Assembly (NCBI GenBank): GCA_947502265.1
Contig: CANMZB010000004.1
Location: 124,001-188,000 of the forward strand
Direction: 5' to 3'
From: an uncultured Sulfitobacter sp.
Lineage (GTDB): Bacteria; Pseudomonadota; Alphaproteobacteria; Rhodobacterales; Rhodobacteraceae
Length of the DNA: 64,000 nt
The notes below the pieces were generated by a model that was not told the origin of the DNA, ran no database searches, and was given only the letters and a program-made list of their open reading frames with translations. The position numbers were made by a program, and so were the translations under genes. Of the stretch, positions 36,387-44,862 are shown piece by piece (position 1 is the first letter of the stretch; the number at the start of each line of letters is the position of its first letter).

Positions 36387-38574
36387 AACGTCCCTCTGCT
36401 TTTAGTAACGCAGGTGTTAATCCGCCGGATGTCAGAATGTCCGCCAGCGCATCGGCCACCCCTGCGGCCATATCGCGACCGCCGCACACCAGAACCTGCG
36501 CGCCATTGCCGATTAATCCGGCAATCTGTGCCGCGTCACTGCGCAAGGCATCCTGTACATAGGTTCGCGTGCCGGTGCGGGAAAACGCGGTGGTGACCGA
36601 GGCAAGACGCCCGTCGCCCTGCCAAATCTGCAACTCGTCTTCGTAAAACAGATCACCATCGGGATGCCGCGCCCCGAAATAAAGATGCATGGCGCGTCCC
36701 GCGTGATTTCCCCGCGCAAAGCCTGCCAACGGACCGATCCCCGTTCCTGCACCGATCAAAATGACCGGTTTACGGTTCTTTGCAGGGCGAAAGTCGGGGT
36801 TGTGACGAATGAAGCCGGTTACGTTGTCACCGACGGCCATATCCAGAAGCTGGCCCGAGCAAAGGCCGCCGAGATGCCGGCTGACGCAGATTTCGATAAA
36901 TCCGTCGCCGCGCCCCGAGGCCAGCGAATAAAACCGTGGCGCATGCGAACCTTCGGGTATGACCCCAAGCAGATCACCGGGCGAAAACCTGCCCACACCA
37001 CGCCCCGCCAACCGCGCCCGAAGCCTGGGCTTGGGGATGGCAAAGCGCAGGATCGCGGCGGGGGTCTGCATCTTGCCACCATAATCGCGGCGCGAGATCA
37101 GGGACAACGTATGGCCGCGCGGGATCGCCGGGCGGTGCGACAGCTCCAATGGTTGACCAAGCGCTGCGCCCAGATCACGCCCCCAACGGGCGAACTCCTG
37201 TGGCGACTCGCGGTCAATCATCGCCACCGGAAACATCTGCGCCCAGCCTTTATCCGCGGCCATACGGGTCACATCGAGAGCAAAGGCGCAGAATTCCGGA
37301 AACTTCCGGTCACCGAACCCCAGCACGGCCAGCGGCATATGCGGGGCTTTTGGCAAGGCTGCCAGCCGGTCAAGGAACCCTTTGGCCGAGGCTGGCGCAG
37401 CCCCCTCGCCATAGGTGGCGGCCAATATGATCACGCGCCCGGACCGCCCATACCGGTCTGGCGCAAACTGCGACATGGGCGCGGCGTGAACCTTGTGGCC
37501 TATTTGCGTCAGGGCGGCATGCAACGTTGCGGCAAAGCCCCAAGTACTGCCCCCTTCACTGCCGACCAGCAGGATCGTGTCGGCCTGCCCTGCCGCGACA
37601 TTACCTTTGATCTGTGGCCGCGCATGGCGGGCCTGCACCCAGAGCACCACGCCAGTCACCGCCATGAACGGCGCACCAAGCGCCATCAATCCAAGAATTA
37701 CCCCCAGCCAAGCCATCCCCTGTCCGGTGTGCAGCATATAGATTGTCTCGTTCACGCGGTGCCACAGGCCGGCATCGGTCCAGACCAGCATCCCGCCGGT
37801 GCCCTGATCAATGTACCCCTCGCCAGCAGTTGTTTTAAGCGTGAACACATCTGTAGGGTCATTCGGATAGGGAAAGGTTAACGCGCGCAGGGTTTCCACC
37901 CGCGTTTCGCGCAGCAAAGACATCGTTCCCGGTGTAGCCCCTGTTTGCTGGCTGGTTTCGGTCGGGAACGCCGGAACGCGGCCTTGGGGGAGCAAATCAA
38001 AGGTGCTGGCGGTCATGAACAATGCCGTGGCCGATGACAACAGCAGACCCGCAACGGTCATCCGTGCCACTTCGACGTGCAACCGCCCCGTCAGCGGGCC
38101 ACGCAGGCGCGAGAAGAAGCGCCGCCACCCGCCAACGCGCCGGAAGGTCAGCATCAGGCCCGTGATCGACAGAACCAGAAGCGCCCCCGCCCCTGCTGCT
38201 GCGCTGAGCCGCCCCGCATCATCCAGAAACAGCGAGCGGTGCAGGTTGGTCATCCAGCGCCGGAAGGCGGACGGTTCATAATCGGCCACGCCAACACCGG
38301 TGGCGGGGTCGATAACCACTGCGCCCGGCCGTCCACCGTCGAAATAGAACGCGGTGATCCGCCCCGAGGGCGCGCGGCGGATCTGTTCAACACCGGGGTA
38401 AGCTATGGCGATGCGATCCGCCAGCGTGGCGACATTCAGGTCCGGCTCGGACTGCGCCGGTGCCTGCACAGCCTCCAGCGCAGGAAAGACGCCAAGCACC
38501 GCGCCGCTGAGCGCCATAACGGCAATCAGTAAAGCCGCGATCAGGCCGGGGAATTTATGCAGGGCGCGCAGCAT
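36367..38574 (-). CDS. PepSY membrane protein fused to flavodoxin and ferredoxin-reductase domains
   Basis: A 735-residue fusion. The N-terminal half is a PepSY-type membrane domain with helices near residues 8-30, 130-150, 170-190 and 290-320. A flavodoxin-like FMN domain follows (about 335-470, ILLVGSEGGSTWGF to AATYGEGAAP). The C-terminal NADPH-flavin reductase (about 500-735) shows FYSLASG, GAGTGIGPLAGF and VCGGRDMA. This is the layout of NADPH-driven transmembrane electron donors: cytoplasmic NADPH, FAD, FMN, then out across the membrane. It lies 23 nt downstream of the DUF2271 gene and overlaps apbE. Confidence 0.9.
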   Translation of the reverse strand: MLRALHKFPGLIAALLIAVMALSGAVLGVFPALEAVQAPAQSEPDLNVATLADRIAIAYPGVEQIRRAPSGRITAFYFDGGRPGAVVIDPATGVGVADYEPSAFRRWMTNLHRSLFLDDAGRLSAAAGAGALLVLSITGLMLTFRRVGGWRRFFSRLRGPLTGRLHVEVARMTVAGLLLSSATALFMTASTFDLLPQGRVPAFPTETSQQTGATPGTMSLLRETRVETLRALTFPYPNDPTDVFTLKTTAGEGYIDQGTGGMLVWTDAGLWHRVNETIYMLHTGQGMAWLGVILGLMALGAPFMAVTGVVLWVQARHARPQIKGNVAAGQADTILLVGSEGGSTWGFAATLHAALTQIGHKVHAAPMSQFAPDRYGRSGRVIILAATYGEGAAPASAKGFLDRLAALPKAPHMPLAVLGFGDRKFPEFCAFALDVTRMAADKGWAQMFPVAMIDRESPQEFARWGRDLGAALGQPLELSHRPAIPRGHTLSLISRRDYGGKMQTPAAILRFAIPKPRLRARLAGRGVGRFSPGDLLGVIPEGSHAPRFYSLASGRGDGFIEICVSRHLGGLCSGQLLDMAVGDNVTGFIRHNPDFRPAKNRKPVILIGAGTGIGPLAGFARGNHAGRAMHLYFGARHPDGDLFYEDELQIWQGDGRLASVTTAFSRTGTRTYVQDALRSDAAQIAGLIGNGAQVLVCGGRDMAAGVADALADILTSGGLTPALLKAEGRYVEDTY

Positions 38575-38597
38575 GGCAAGGTTCCTTTATTGTCGGC

Positions 38598-39068
38598 TTA
38601 CATGTCGTAGGTGAAATCACGGATGTAACGGCGTCCGCCCACCGGCTGCCCCGCGCCCGTTGTTGTCAGCGGGACGACGACTTCGGACGGGCTGTCGCGC
38701 ATGTCCTCGACCGCGGCGTCGATGTGCAATTCATAGCCCGCATCAAACAGCGCATCCGCCAGATCAAGCGTGATTTTCAGCTGCCGCCCCGCGCCAACGC
38801 TGGCACCGGTGATGCCGTTGATCTCGGCAAGGTTACCCGCAGTTGCGCGATGCCAGTCGCTTAGGTGCTCGTAATATTTCGACTTGCCCCCCGCCATCCA
38901 GAGGCTGCCCATATAGGTGCCCTGTCCATCTGTGACGTAAAGCGCGAGGTAAACGCCATCGCCGCCATACCGGTTCATGTTGGTGGTCAGGATAACCGGC
39001 TTGGCAATCGCCAGCGCCGGAACGGTAAGGGCCGTGGTCAGTGCCAGGGCCGACAGAAGGGCTTTCAT
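38598..39068 (-). CDS. DUF2271 periplasmic protein with a flavinylation motif
   Basis: A 156-residue secreted protein; the signal peptide ends near residue 22 (LAIAKPV). It matches DUF2271 (SLWMAGGKSKYYEHLSDW). Residues 84-90 read NGITGAS, which fits the ApbE acceptor pattern [D/N]xx[S/T]GA[S/T], so Ser90 is the expected FMN attachment point. It heads a three-gene operon with the membrane reductase and ApbE. Most likely it receives electrons from the reductase outside the membrane. The acceptor further on is unknown. Confidence 0.9.
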   Translation of the reverse strand: MKALLSALALTTALTVPALAIAKPVILTTNMNRYGGDGVYLALYVTDGQGTYMGSLWMAGGKSKYYEHLSDWHRATAGNLAEINGITGASVGAGRQLKITLDLADALFDAGYELHIDAAVEDMRDSPSEVVVPLTTTGAGQPVGGRRYIRDFTYDM

Positions 39069-39148
39069 CGGGTATCTCCATACTTGGTTGTTTCGGGTTC
39101 TGTTTGGCGCAACAGGCTGATGCCTGCCTGACGCGAAACCGGAATTCG

Positions 39149-39167
39149 CTTCAGCTTGGCGTCAGGT
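39149..39167 (-). promoter_or_regulatory. Operator copy 3, upstream of the DUF2271 operon
   Basis: On the minus strand it reads ACCTGACGCCAAGCTGAAG, 16 of 19 positions identical to copy 1 at 39681-39699. It lies 80 nt before the DUF2271 ATG in the direction of transcription. The two CTGA half-sites are spaced 11 nt apart, as expected for an OmpR-family regulator. Confidence 0.65.
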
Positions 39168-39185
39168 TCAACAAGGCAAGGAAAA

Positions 39186-39215
39186 GCCCCGCCGCGCGGG
39201 ATGCTGCGGCGGGGC
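39186..39215 (-). terminator. Intrinsic terminator after the small PepSY gene
   Basis: On the minus strand, GCCCCGCCGC, a 10-nt loop and GCGGCGGGGC are followed by TTTT. It ends 28 nt after the PepSY stop codon, making that gene a separate transcription unit from the DUF2271 operon. Confidence 0.88.
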
Positions 39216-39242
39216 AAAAAGGACAAACCAGACGAGCGGTGG

Positions 39243-39632
39243 TTACTCGATGACGGGCTTGGAGCCGGGCATGAACAACCCGTTGGCAGGCGGCTTCATC
39301 GTGCCGGTTGGCGCGGCATTCCGGTTGCGGTCACGATCATCATCATCATCGTCGTCATCATCGTCATACTCGAATTCGACCACAGCCAGCGTCGCGGGAT
39401 CGACCTTGACCTCGATCTCACGACCGGTCGCATCGCGGCCCTTGATTTCATAGCACCCATCGTCGGTCTTGATCCGACGCACGGTCCAGCCTCGGGCTTC
39501 GGCCATTTTCTGCACTGCTTCGCGCGGCTGCCAGTTGGCCATCGGCACGCGGCAATCGTCGTCATCGGCAAGGGCAGCACCCGCCGCACCAAGGCCAAGC
39601 AGTAGGGTCGCTGCAATCAGATATTTCTTCAT
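39243..39632 (-). CDS. Small secreted PepSY-domain protein with poly-Asp tract
   Basis: A 129-residue protein with a Sec signal peptide (residues 1-22, LLLGLGAAGAALA) and one PepSY domain (about 35-88, WQPREAVQKMAEARGWTVRRI onward). Ten consecutive Asp follow at about residues 90-99, then an Arg/Asn stretch. Both GAT and GAC codons are used in the tract, so the acidic run is not a pure triplet repeat. The tract may bind metal ions. It is divergent from the response regulator gene and carries its own copy of the shared operator. Confidence 0.9.
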   Translation of the reverse strand: MKKYLIAATLLLGLGAAGAALADDDDCRVPMANWQPREAVQKMAEARGWTVRRIKTDDGCYEIKGRDATGREIEVKVDPATLAVVEFEYDDDDDDDDDDRDRNRNAAPTGTMKPPANGLFMPGSKPVIE

Positions 39633-39680
39633 TATTCCATCTCCTGAAGCCTGTAGTTGATACAGCTTTATCGCCTACCG

Positions 39681-39699
39681 ACCTGACGCTTACCTGAAG
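39681..39699 (+). promoter_or_regulatory. Operator copy 1, upstream of the response regulator
   Basis: ACCTGACGCTTACCTGAAG, two ACCTGA half-sites 11 nt apart on the plus strand, ending 84 nt before the ATG of the OmpR-type regulator at 39784. It suggests autoregulation. Confidence 0.65.
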
Positions 39700-39714
39700 G
39701 GCCGCGACGATCTG

Positions 39715-39733
39715 CTTCAGGTGCGCATCAGAA
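39715..39733 (-). promoter_or_regulatory. Operator copy 2, upstream of the small PepSY gene
   Basis: On the minus strand it reads TTCTGATGCGCACCTGAAG, matching copy 1 at 14 of 19 positions, with the downstream half ACCTGAAG perfect. It ends 82 nt before the PepSY ATG. Together with copy 1 it forms an ACCTGAAG-N15-CTTCAGGT inverted repeat. Confidence 0.6.
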
Positions 39734-39783
39734 TTGTGGAGGATAGATAACAGAGGTACAGATCAAGTCGGATTGGACAAACC

Positions 39784-40443
39784 ATGCGTGTGCTGCTGAT
39801 CGAAGATGATACAATACTGGGGGCTGCGGTGCGCGACCAGATTGCTGCCGACGGGCATTCTGTCGACTGGGCCAAGCGGCTGGATGCTGCGGGTGAATAT
39901 CTTGATGTCGCGACCTATGATTTGATCCTGCTGGATCTGATGCTGCCAGACGGGCGGGGCCAGCCCTTCTTGCGGGCGCTCAGAAAGCGGGGCAGCGTGA
40001 CGCCGGTGATCATCCTGACCGCGCTCGACCAGATAAGCGACCGGATCGAGGGGCTGAATGCGGGTGCCGACGACTATATGGTCAAACCCTTCGATCTGAC
40101 CGAGTTGTCGGCGCGGGTATCGGCGGTGGCGCGGCGCTATTCGGGCAATCCGAACCCGTTGGTCACGCTGGGCGATCTGGAGGTTGACCTCGCCGCACGA
40201 TCCGTTCGACGCAACGGCAATCCGGTGGCATTGACCGCCCGCGAATGGGTGCTGTTCGAAGCGTTCGTGCAACGTCCGGGCCAGCTTTTGTCAAAGGCGC
40301 AACTTGAGGAGCGTCTTTATTCGTTCGAGTCGGAAATCGGGAGCAATACGATCGAGGTCCATGTCAGCCATTTACGCAAAAAGCTGGGGCGCGCACGGAT
40401 CGAAACGGTGCGCGGGCTCGGATATCGGCTGGGCGCGGCATGA
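39784..40443 (+). CDS. OmpR/PhoB-family response regulator of the flavin-transfer locus
   Basis: A 219-residue regulator with receiver domain (IEDD, phospho-acceptor Asp in LLDLMLPDG, LTALD, MVKPFD) and winged-helix output domain ending in TIEVHVSHLRKKLG and VRGLGYRLG. It resembles QseB/PmrA-type regulators. It overlaps the kinase gene by 4 nt and is divergent from the PepSY gene. Three copies of a putative binding site lie in the locus. Confidence 0.93.
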   Translation: MRVLLIEDDTILGAAVRDQIAADGHSVDWAKRLDAAGEYLDVATYDLILLDLMLPDGRGQPFLRALRKRGSVTPVIILTALDQISDRIEGLNAGADDYMVKPFDLTELSARVSAVARRYSGNPNPLVTLGDLEVDLAARSVRRNGNPVALTAREWVLFEAFVQRPGQLLSKAQLEERLYSFESEIGSNTIEVHVSHLRKKLGRARIETVRGLGYRLGAA

Positions 40444-41780
40444 AACTGCCCGGCTCTTTGCAAGGCCGGTTGGCGCTGGCGCTTGGGTCGGGGTTGACGA
40501 TGCTCTGGTTGGCAACATCGTTGGTCACGGCGATCCTGCTGCGCAGCGAAATGAACGAAGTGTTCGATTCCACGCTGGAGGAAACCGCGCAGCGCATCCT
40601 GCCTTTGGCGGTTCTGGACATCCTTGACCGTGAAGAAGAAGGTGCCAGCCAGCGCATTGCCACCCTGCGCCAGCATGAAGAGTTTTTCACCTACATCATA
40701 CGAGACAATCAGGGGCGTGTTCTGCTGCGCTCGCACGCTGCGACCGATGCGGATTTTCCCGCGTTCGAAGGCATGGGGTTTCGCCAGACAGCGACGCATC
40801 GGCTGTACTATGACGCAGCACTTCAAGGCACGATCACCATCGCAGTCGCCGAGCCGCTCAGCCATCGTGACAAAGTGGCGCGGGAGGTTTTGATCGGGCT
40901 TGCCCTGCCGCTGGTTGTCGTCATTCCACTTGGCCTGTTCGGGGTGTTCTGGATCGTCCGGCGCAGCCTGCGCCCCGTGCGGCGATTCAGCGATGCCGTG
41001 GCGTGCCGTGGCGCGCGCGATCTTTCGGCGGTTGGCGATGGCAACCTTCCGGATGAAATCAAACCGGTGGCAAATGCCGTCAACGAGGTCTTGGAGCGAC
41101 TTGCGCGCACGCTTGAGGCCGAACGCAGCTTTACCTCCAACGCCGCGCACGAATTGCGCACACCGCTGGCAGCCGCGCTCGCCCAGATCCAGCGGCTGAT
41201 GGCTGAAACCACGGACTCTGCTACATCCCAAAGGGCGACAGAGATCGAGGTTGCTCTCATGCGATTGACCCGCCTCTCCCAGAAACTCATGCAGTTGGCG
41301 CGCGCCGAAGGCGGACGGTTGCGCCGCGAAACCGAGACGGACCTGCGCCCGGTTTTGAACATGGTGCTTGCTGAATTCGACAAGACGGCAGGACCAGCGC
41401 GCATCGAAAGAGAAATTGCGAACGATCCTGTTTTGTCAGACCTTGATCCGGACGCCTTCGCAATCGTCGTTCGCAACCTGATCGAAAATGCCCTGCGCCA
41501 CGGCACCGGTGACATCGCCGTCAAATTGCACCTGAACGGGAAAGGGACGTTGCGGGTGATCAATGATGGCCTACCGGTTGCCCCCGAAACCCTGACGCAG
41601 TTGACCGCCCGGTTCGAGCGCGGGCAGACAAGCGCAAGGGGCAGCGGGCTGGGCTTGTCCATCGTGCAGGCAATTAGCGATGGGGCGCAGGCAACGTTGA
41701 CCCTGCATTCTCCGGTGCCAGGTCGCTCCGACGGGTTCGAAGTGGTGTTCCAACTGCCGCGTCGTGCGCAAGCGGGTTGA
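40440..41780 (+). CDS. Sensor histidine kinase of the flavin-transfer locus
   Basis: A 446-residue membrane kinase. Two transmembrane helices (about residues 10-33 and 145-170) flank a periplasmic sensor of about 110 residues. HAMP-like sequence is followed by the dimerisation box with the phospho-His (SFTSNAAHELRTPLAAALAQIQ), the N box (NLIENALRHG) and the G2 box (GSGLGLSIVQ). It is translationally coupled to the response regulator. Kinases of this QseC/PmrB-like class often sense metals or envelope redox state; the signal here is unknown. Confidence 0.92.
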   Translation: MKLPGSLQGRLALALGSGLTMLWLATSLVTAILLRSEMNEVFDSTLEETAQRILPLAVLDILDREEEGASQRIATLRQHEEFFTYIIRDNQGRVLLRSHAATDADFPAFEGMGFRQTATHRLYYDAALQGTITIAVAEPLSHRDKVAREVLIGLALPLVVVIPLGLFGVFWIVRRSLRPVRRFSDAVACRGARDLSAVGDGNLPDEIKPVANAVNEVLERLARTLEAERSFTSNAAHELRTPLAAALAQIQRLMAETTDSATSQRATEIEVALMRLTRLSQKLMQLARAEGGRLRRETETDLRPVLNMVLAEFDKTAGPARIEREIANDPVLSDLDPDAFAIVVRNLIENALRHGTGDIAVKLHLNGKGTLRVINDGLPVAPETLTQLTARFERGQTSARGSGLGLSIVQAISDGAQATLTLHSPVPGRSDGFEVVFQLPRRAQAG

Positions 41781-42334
41781 GTATCGCTTTTCAGATTCCA
41801 GACCCGGCAACTAAATCAACGGATTATGAACCTGACCGGCCCGAATGCCTGATTTGCGACCAAGCCAGTATAGATACAACTATCCCTTGCACAGCGAGAG
41901 GAACGCGCCCGCAGATATCTGGTTTTGGCGTTCCACAGCGTGGTGCTGACAGGGTTCTCCTATTGGTTGACGCCGCCGGGTGTCATGACGGCGGTGCTTT
42001 CGGTTCAATGGCGGGTCGCATCTGCGCAACGCGCGCAGGGCTGAAAGGTATCCGTGGTGGAAATATGCGACACGAATGCAAGCGGCGCGCGCCCTGCCCC
42101 ATTCGACACAGAGGCAGCAAGCGCCAAGGGCATTGCGGTCATCGAGGTAGGCGACTGCCGCGAGGTGACCGATACTTCACACGCAACCAAAACCGCTTAC
42201 GATGCGGCAAACGCGCTTTAGACTTTCGCAGGGCGCGCGGCATAAAAACGTTACTTTCCGCAGAGATTTAGAGGCGTTGTTGACATCTTCATCATAGTTT
42301 CACTGCATTGCTAATGACACTTTGCCCATCGTCG
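41781..42334. other. Gap with no convincing gene
   Basis: A 554-nt stretch between the kinase gene and a small secreted protein gene. Long frames through it have no recognisable domain and odd composition. One short plus-strand frame (GTG at 42054 to TAG at 42221, 55 residues, containing KGIAVIEVGDCREVTD) reads more like protein than its surroundings and may be the tail of a decayed gene. Low confidence. Confidence 0.35.
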
Positions 42335-42538
42335 ATGAGGATAAGTAAATTGAAACTAATCGCATTGGCCTTTTCGATTCCTGCCCTTTCAACACCTGCC
42401 GCTGCGCTTGAGATAATCAAGCGCGCGCAATACGGGCAGGCAGATTACGCGTCGGCCACGCCCGAAACCAGACGGGCAGGAGGAAACGAATACACAAAAC
42501 AACTGAAGGCTGGGAGTTACGGCAAGACAGGCCGCTAA
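42335..42538 (+). CDS. Small secreted protein of unknown function
   Basis: A 67-residue ORF starting MRISKLKLIALAFSIPALS, a good Sec signal peptide with likely cleavage after TPAAA (about residue 25). The remaining ~42 residues are polar and Gly/Lys/Arg-rich, with no Cys. In-frame starts further upstream at 42308 (TTG) and 42314 are possible. It lies 140 nt before the cytochrome c' gene. No family is recognised. Confidence 0.5.
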   Translation: MRISKLKLIALAFSIPALSTPAAALEIIKRAQYGQADYASATPETRRAGGNEYTKQLKAGSYGKTGR

Positions 42539-42678
42539 AACGGATTCAAGCAATCTCGCCGATCCAAACCCGAATTAGGAATGCGTCAAGAATAGCGGAA
42601 TATCGTCATCACGGTTCCATTTTAAAAGTTTGCGTGCTACGATTTTTCAGCATTTTCAATCTCCACAGGAGAGTTTCC

Positions 42679-43164
42679 ATGAAGTTAACGTTTCCCTTAA
42701 TCGGCGGCCTGCTGGTGGCTGGCTTGATTTCGACAGTTGCCATCAGTCAAAACAGTATTGATCCGGGCCACGCAAAAGCAATTGATGCGCGCCAGTCCCA
42801 TATGCGTCTTAACTCCTTTAATCTGGGCCTGCTTGGTGGCATGGCCAAAGGCGAGATCGACTATAATGCCGATGCCGCAACAGCCGCTGCGGAAAATCTC
42901 GTAGCCCTCTCGCGGATGGATGAATCGCGCTACTGGCTGCCTGGAACCGACATGGAGACCCTGGGCAAGGAGCAAACCGAGGCGCTTGCCAAAATCTGGG
43001 CCGACGACAGCGAAATCGGCGAGCGCATGAAAACCATGACCGAGACGAGCGCGGCTATGGCCGCAGCGGCGGGCGGCGGGATTGAATCCCTACGTGGCGC
43101 GATGGGGCCGCTGGGCAAGGCCTGCGGCGGTTGTCACGAAGATTACCGCACTTCGGATGACTGA
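42679..43164 (+). CDS. Cytochrome c'
   Basis: A 161-residue periplasmic four-helix-bundle cytochrome. A signal peptide covers residues 1-22; the single heme site CGGCHEDYR sits near the C-terminus, as in cytochrome c' (cytochrome c-556 family). The ATG at 42679 follows AGGAGAG; the frame extends 15 codons upstream without a signal. These proteins bind NO or act in periplasmic electron transfer. It is followed 56 nt later by a diheme cytochrome c gene. Confidence 0.9.
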   Translation: MKLTFPLIGGLLVAGLISTVAISQNSIDPGHAKAIDARQSHMRLNSFNLGLLGGMAKGEIDYNADAATAAAENLVALSRMDESRYWLPGTDMETLGKEQTEALAKIWADDSEIGERMKTMTETSAAMAAAAGGGIESLRGAMGPLGKACGGCHEDYRTSDD

Positions 43165-43220
43165 CATCTGTTGACAGACGGGCGGCGGGGAGCTTCCCTC
43201 CGCTCGACGACGGAGGCAAT

Positions 43221-44099
43221 ATGGCAAAATTCTTGCGCTATCTGATCATTCTGGCCGTATTCGGGGCGCTTGTATTCTGGTATTTAACACGCCCCCAGCA
43301 GGCCGGTTCCGCCCTGTTTGAAGGCTTGCAAGGCGCTCCTGAACGCGGCGAAAATGTGTTTTGGGCAGGTGGCTGCGCCTCTTGCCACGCCGCACCGGGA
43401 GCAAAGGAAGACGCGCGTTTGGTGCTGGCAGGCGGTTACCGCATGATCAGCCCGTTCGGCACCTTCGTCGCGCCCAACATTTCGCCCTCGGCAGAGGGAT
43501 TGGCGGGATGGAACGTGCAGGATCTTGCAAACGCCCTGCTGCACGGCACGTCCCCCGAAGGGCGACATTATTATCCGGCTTTTCCCTATGGCACTTACCA
43601 GCATATGGAGGCGCAGGACATCGTCGACCTCAAGGCATTTATGGACACACTTCCGCCCTCGGATGTCGCCAACACGCCTCATGAGGTAGGATTTCCATTC
43701 ACTGTAACGCGTGGCATCGGGTTGTGGAAACTGCTGAACCTGTCCCCCGACTGGGTGCTCGAAGACGCCGACACGCCGGAACTTGCGCGCGGGCGCTATC
43801 TGGTCGAGGCGCTGGGGCATTGCGCAGAATGCCATACCCCGCGTGATATGACCGGCGGGCTGGATCACAGCCAGTGGATGACGGGGGCACCCAACCCGTC
43901 GGGCAAGGGTCGCATTCCGGGAATTTCGCCTGACAAACTGGATTGGAGCGCGACAGACATCGCGTATTATCTGGAAACGGGCCTGACGCCTGATTACGAC
44001 AGCGCGGGCGGGCAGATGGTGTCGGTGATCGCCAATATGGGCCATTTGTCCAAAGAGGATCGTTCCGCAATTGCCACCTATCTCAAGGCTCTGCCGTAA
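43221..44099 (+). CDS. Membrane-anchored diheme cytochrome c
   Basis: A 292-residue protein. An N-terminal helix (residues 6-22) probably stays as an anchor. Two c-type heme sites follow: CASCH (about residue 53) and CAECH (about residue 197), one in each of two similar domains. It resembles diheme cytochromes of the alcohol/aldehyde-dehydrogenase type that pass electrons to the terminal oxidase. It is cotranscribed with cytochrome c'. Confidence 0.9.
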   Translation: MAKFLRYLIILAVFGALVFWYLTRPQQAGSALFEGLQGAPERGENVFWAGGCASCHAAPGAKEDARLVLAGGYRMISPFGTFVAPNISPSAEGLAGWNVQDLANALLHGTSPEGRHYYPAFPYGTYQHMEAQDIVDLKAFMDTLPPSDVANTPHEVGFPFTVTRGIGLWKLLNLSPDWVLEDADTPELARGRYLVEALGHCAECHTPRDMTGGLDHSQWMTGAPNPSGKGRIPGISPDKLDWSATDIAYYLETGLTPDYDSAGGQMVSVIANMGHLSKEDRSAIATYLKALP

Positions 44100-44298
44100 A
44101 GTGTGCGCAAAACAAGGTTGAGGCGCAGGGCATTGCCCCGGCAGGTATTAAGCTTTCAAGACGTGCCGCCAGCCTATCACTTTGCTGTGGCAACCTGCAT
44201 GTCGAGGTGTGCAATAACTAACGCAGTTGTTCGACCAATTTTCAGCTATTTAAGGCGGGACGGGTTTTCATTCAGACCAACGCGCTTTGGGCAGGCTC

Positions 44299-44862
44299 TT
44301 ACGCCTCCCACTCTCGCGCCAAGGGTTTGGAAATCGCCAAAAGGTCAATCGCGCGAGCGGCGATTTGCTCCACGATTTCTGCCACGCTGCGCGGGTTAAG
44401 GTAAAACGCCGGCACTGGCGGCAAGAGGATCGCCCCCATCTCGGTCACCGCGGTCATGTTGCGCAGATGCGCAAGCGTTAGGGGGGCTTCGCGCGTCAAA
44501 AGGATCAAACGCCGCCGCTCTTTTAACTGCACTCCTGCGGCGCGGGTCAGCAAATTGTCGTCAAGCCCATGTGCAATCGCTGCCAAGCTGCGCATGGAGC
44601 AGGGCGCAACGATCATCCCCGAAACCGGCACCGAACCAGAGGCGACACTGGCTCCGATATTGCCAATGTCATGGCAGCGTGTAGCCATCGCCTGCAAATC
44701 GCGCCACGCTGTTTCGCCACATTCCGCGGCCAATGTGCGTTCGGCCGCAGCGCTGGCCACCAGATCAACCTCAACCCCCATCGCCAGCAATTGCCGCGCA
44801 ACCGAGACGCCCAAACCCGCGCCAGATGCGCCAGCCACACCCAAGACCACACGCACGGTCAT
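44299..44862 (-). CDS. ubiX: Flavin prenyltransferase UbiX
   Basis: A 187-residue flavoprotein that makes prenylated FMN, the cofactor of UbiD. The start reads VVLGVAGASGAGLG with the flavin-phosphate loop; SMRSLAAIAHG and the C-terminal LLPPVPAFYLNPRS are UbiX signatures. Its ATG overlaps the stop of ubiD by 4 nt, so enzyme and cofactor maker are coupled. Confidence 0.95.
   Translation of the reverse strand: MTVRVVLGVAGASGAGLGVSVARQLLAMGVEVDLVASAAAERTLAAECGETAWRDLQAMATRCHDIGNIGASVASGSVPVSGMIVAPCSMRSLAAIAHGLDDNLLTRAAGVQLKERRRLILLTREAPLTLAHLRNMTAVTEMGAILLPPVPAFYLNPRSVAEIVEQIAARAIDLLAISKPLAREWEA

Noticed and set aside
36664-37881. 405-residue open frame on the plus strand
   Set aside because: Opposite the intact PepSY-flavodoxin-reductase; no family features.
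39336-39369. Apparent ATC/GTC triplet microsatellite
   Set aside because: It is the coding strand complement of the poly-Asp tract with mixed GAT/GAC codons, so it is better read as protein sequence than as a simple repeat.
41777-42271. 164-residue open frame after the kinase gene
   Set aside because: Arg/Cys/Gly-rich with no domain or ribosome site; looks like non-coding or decayed sequence.
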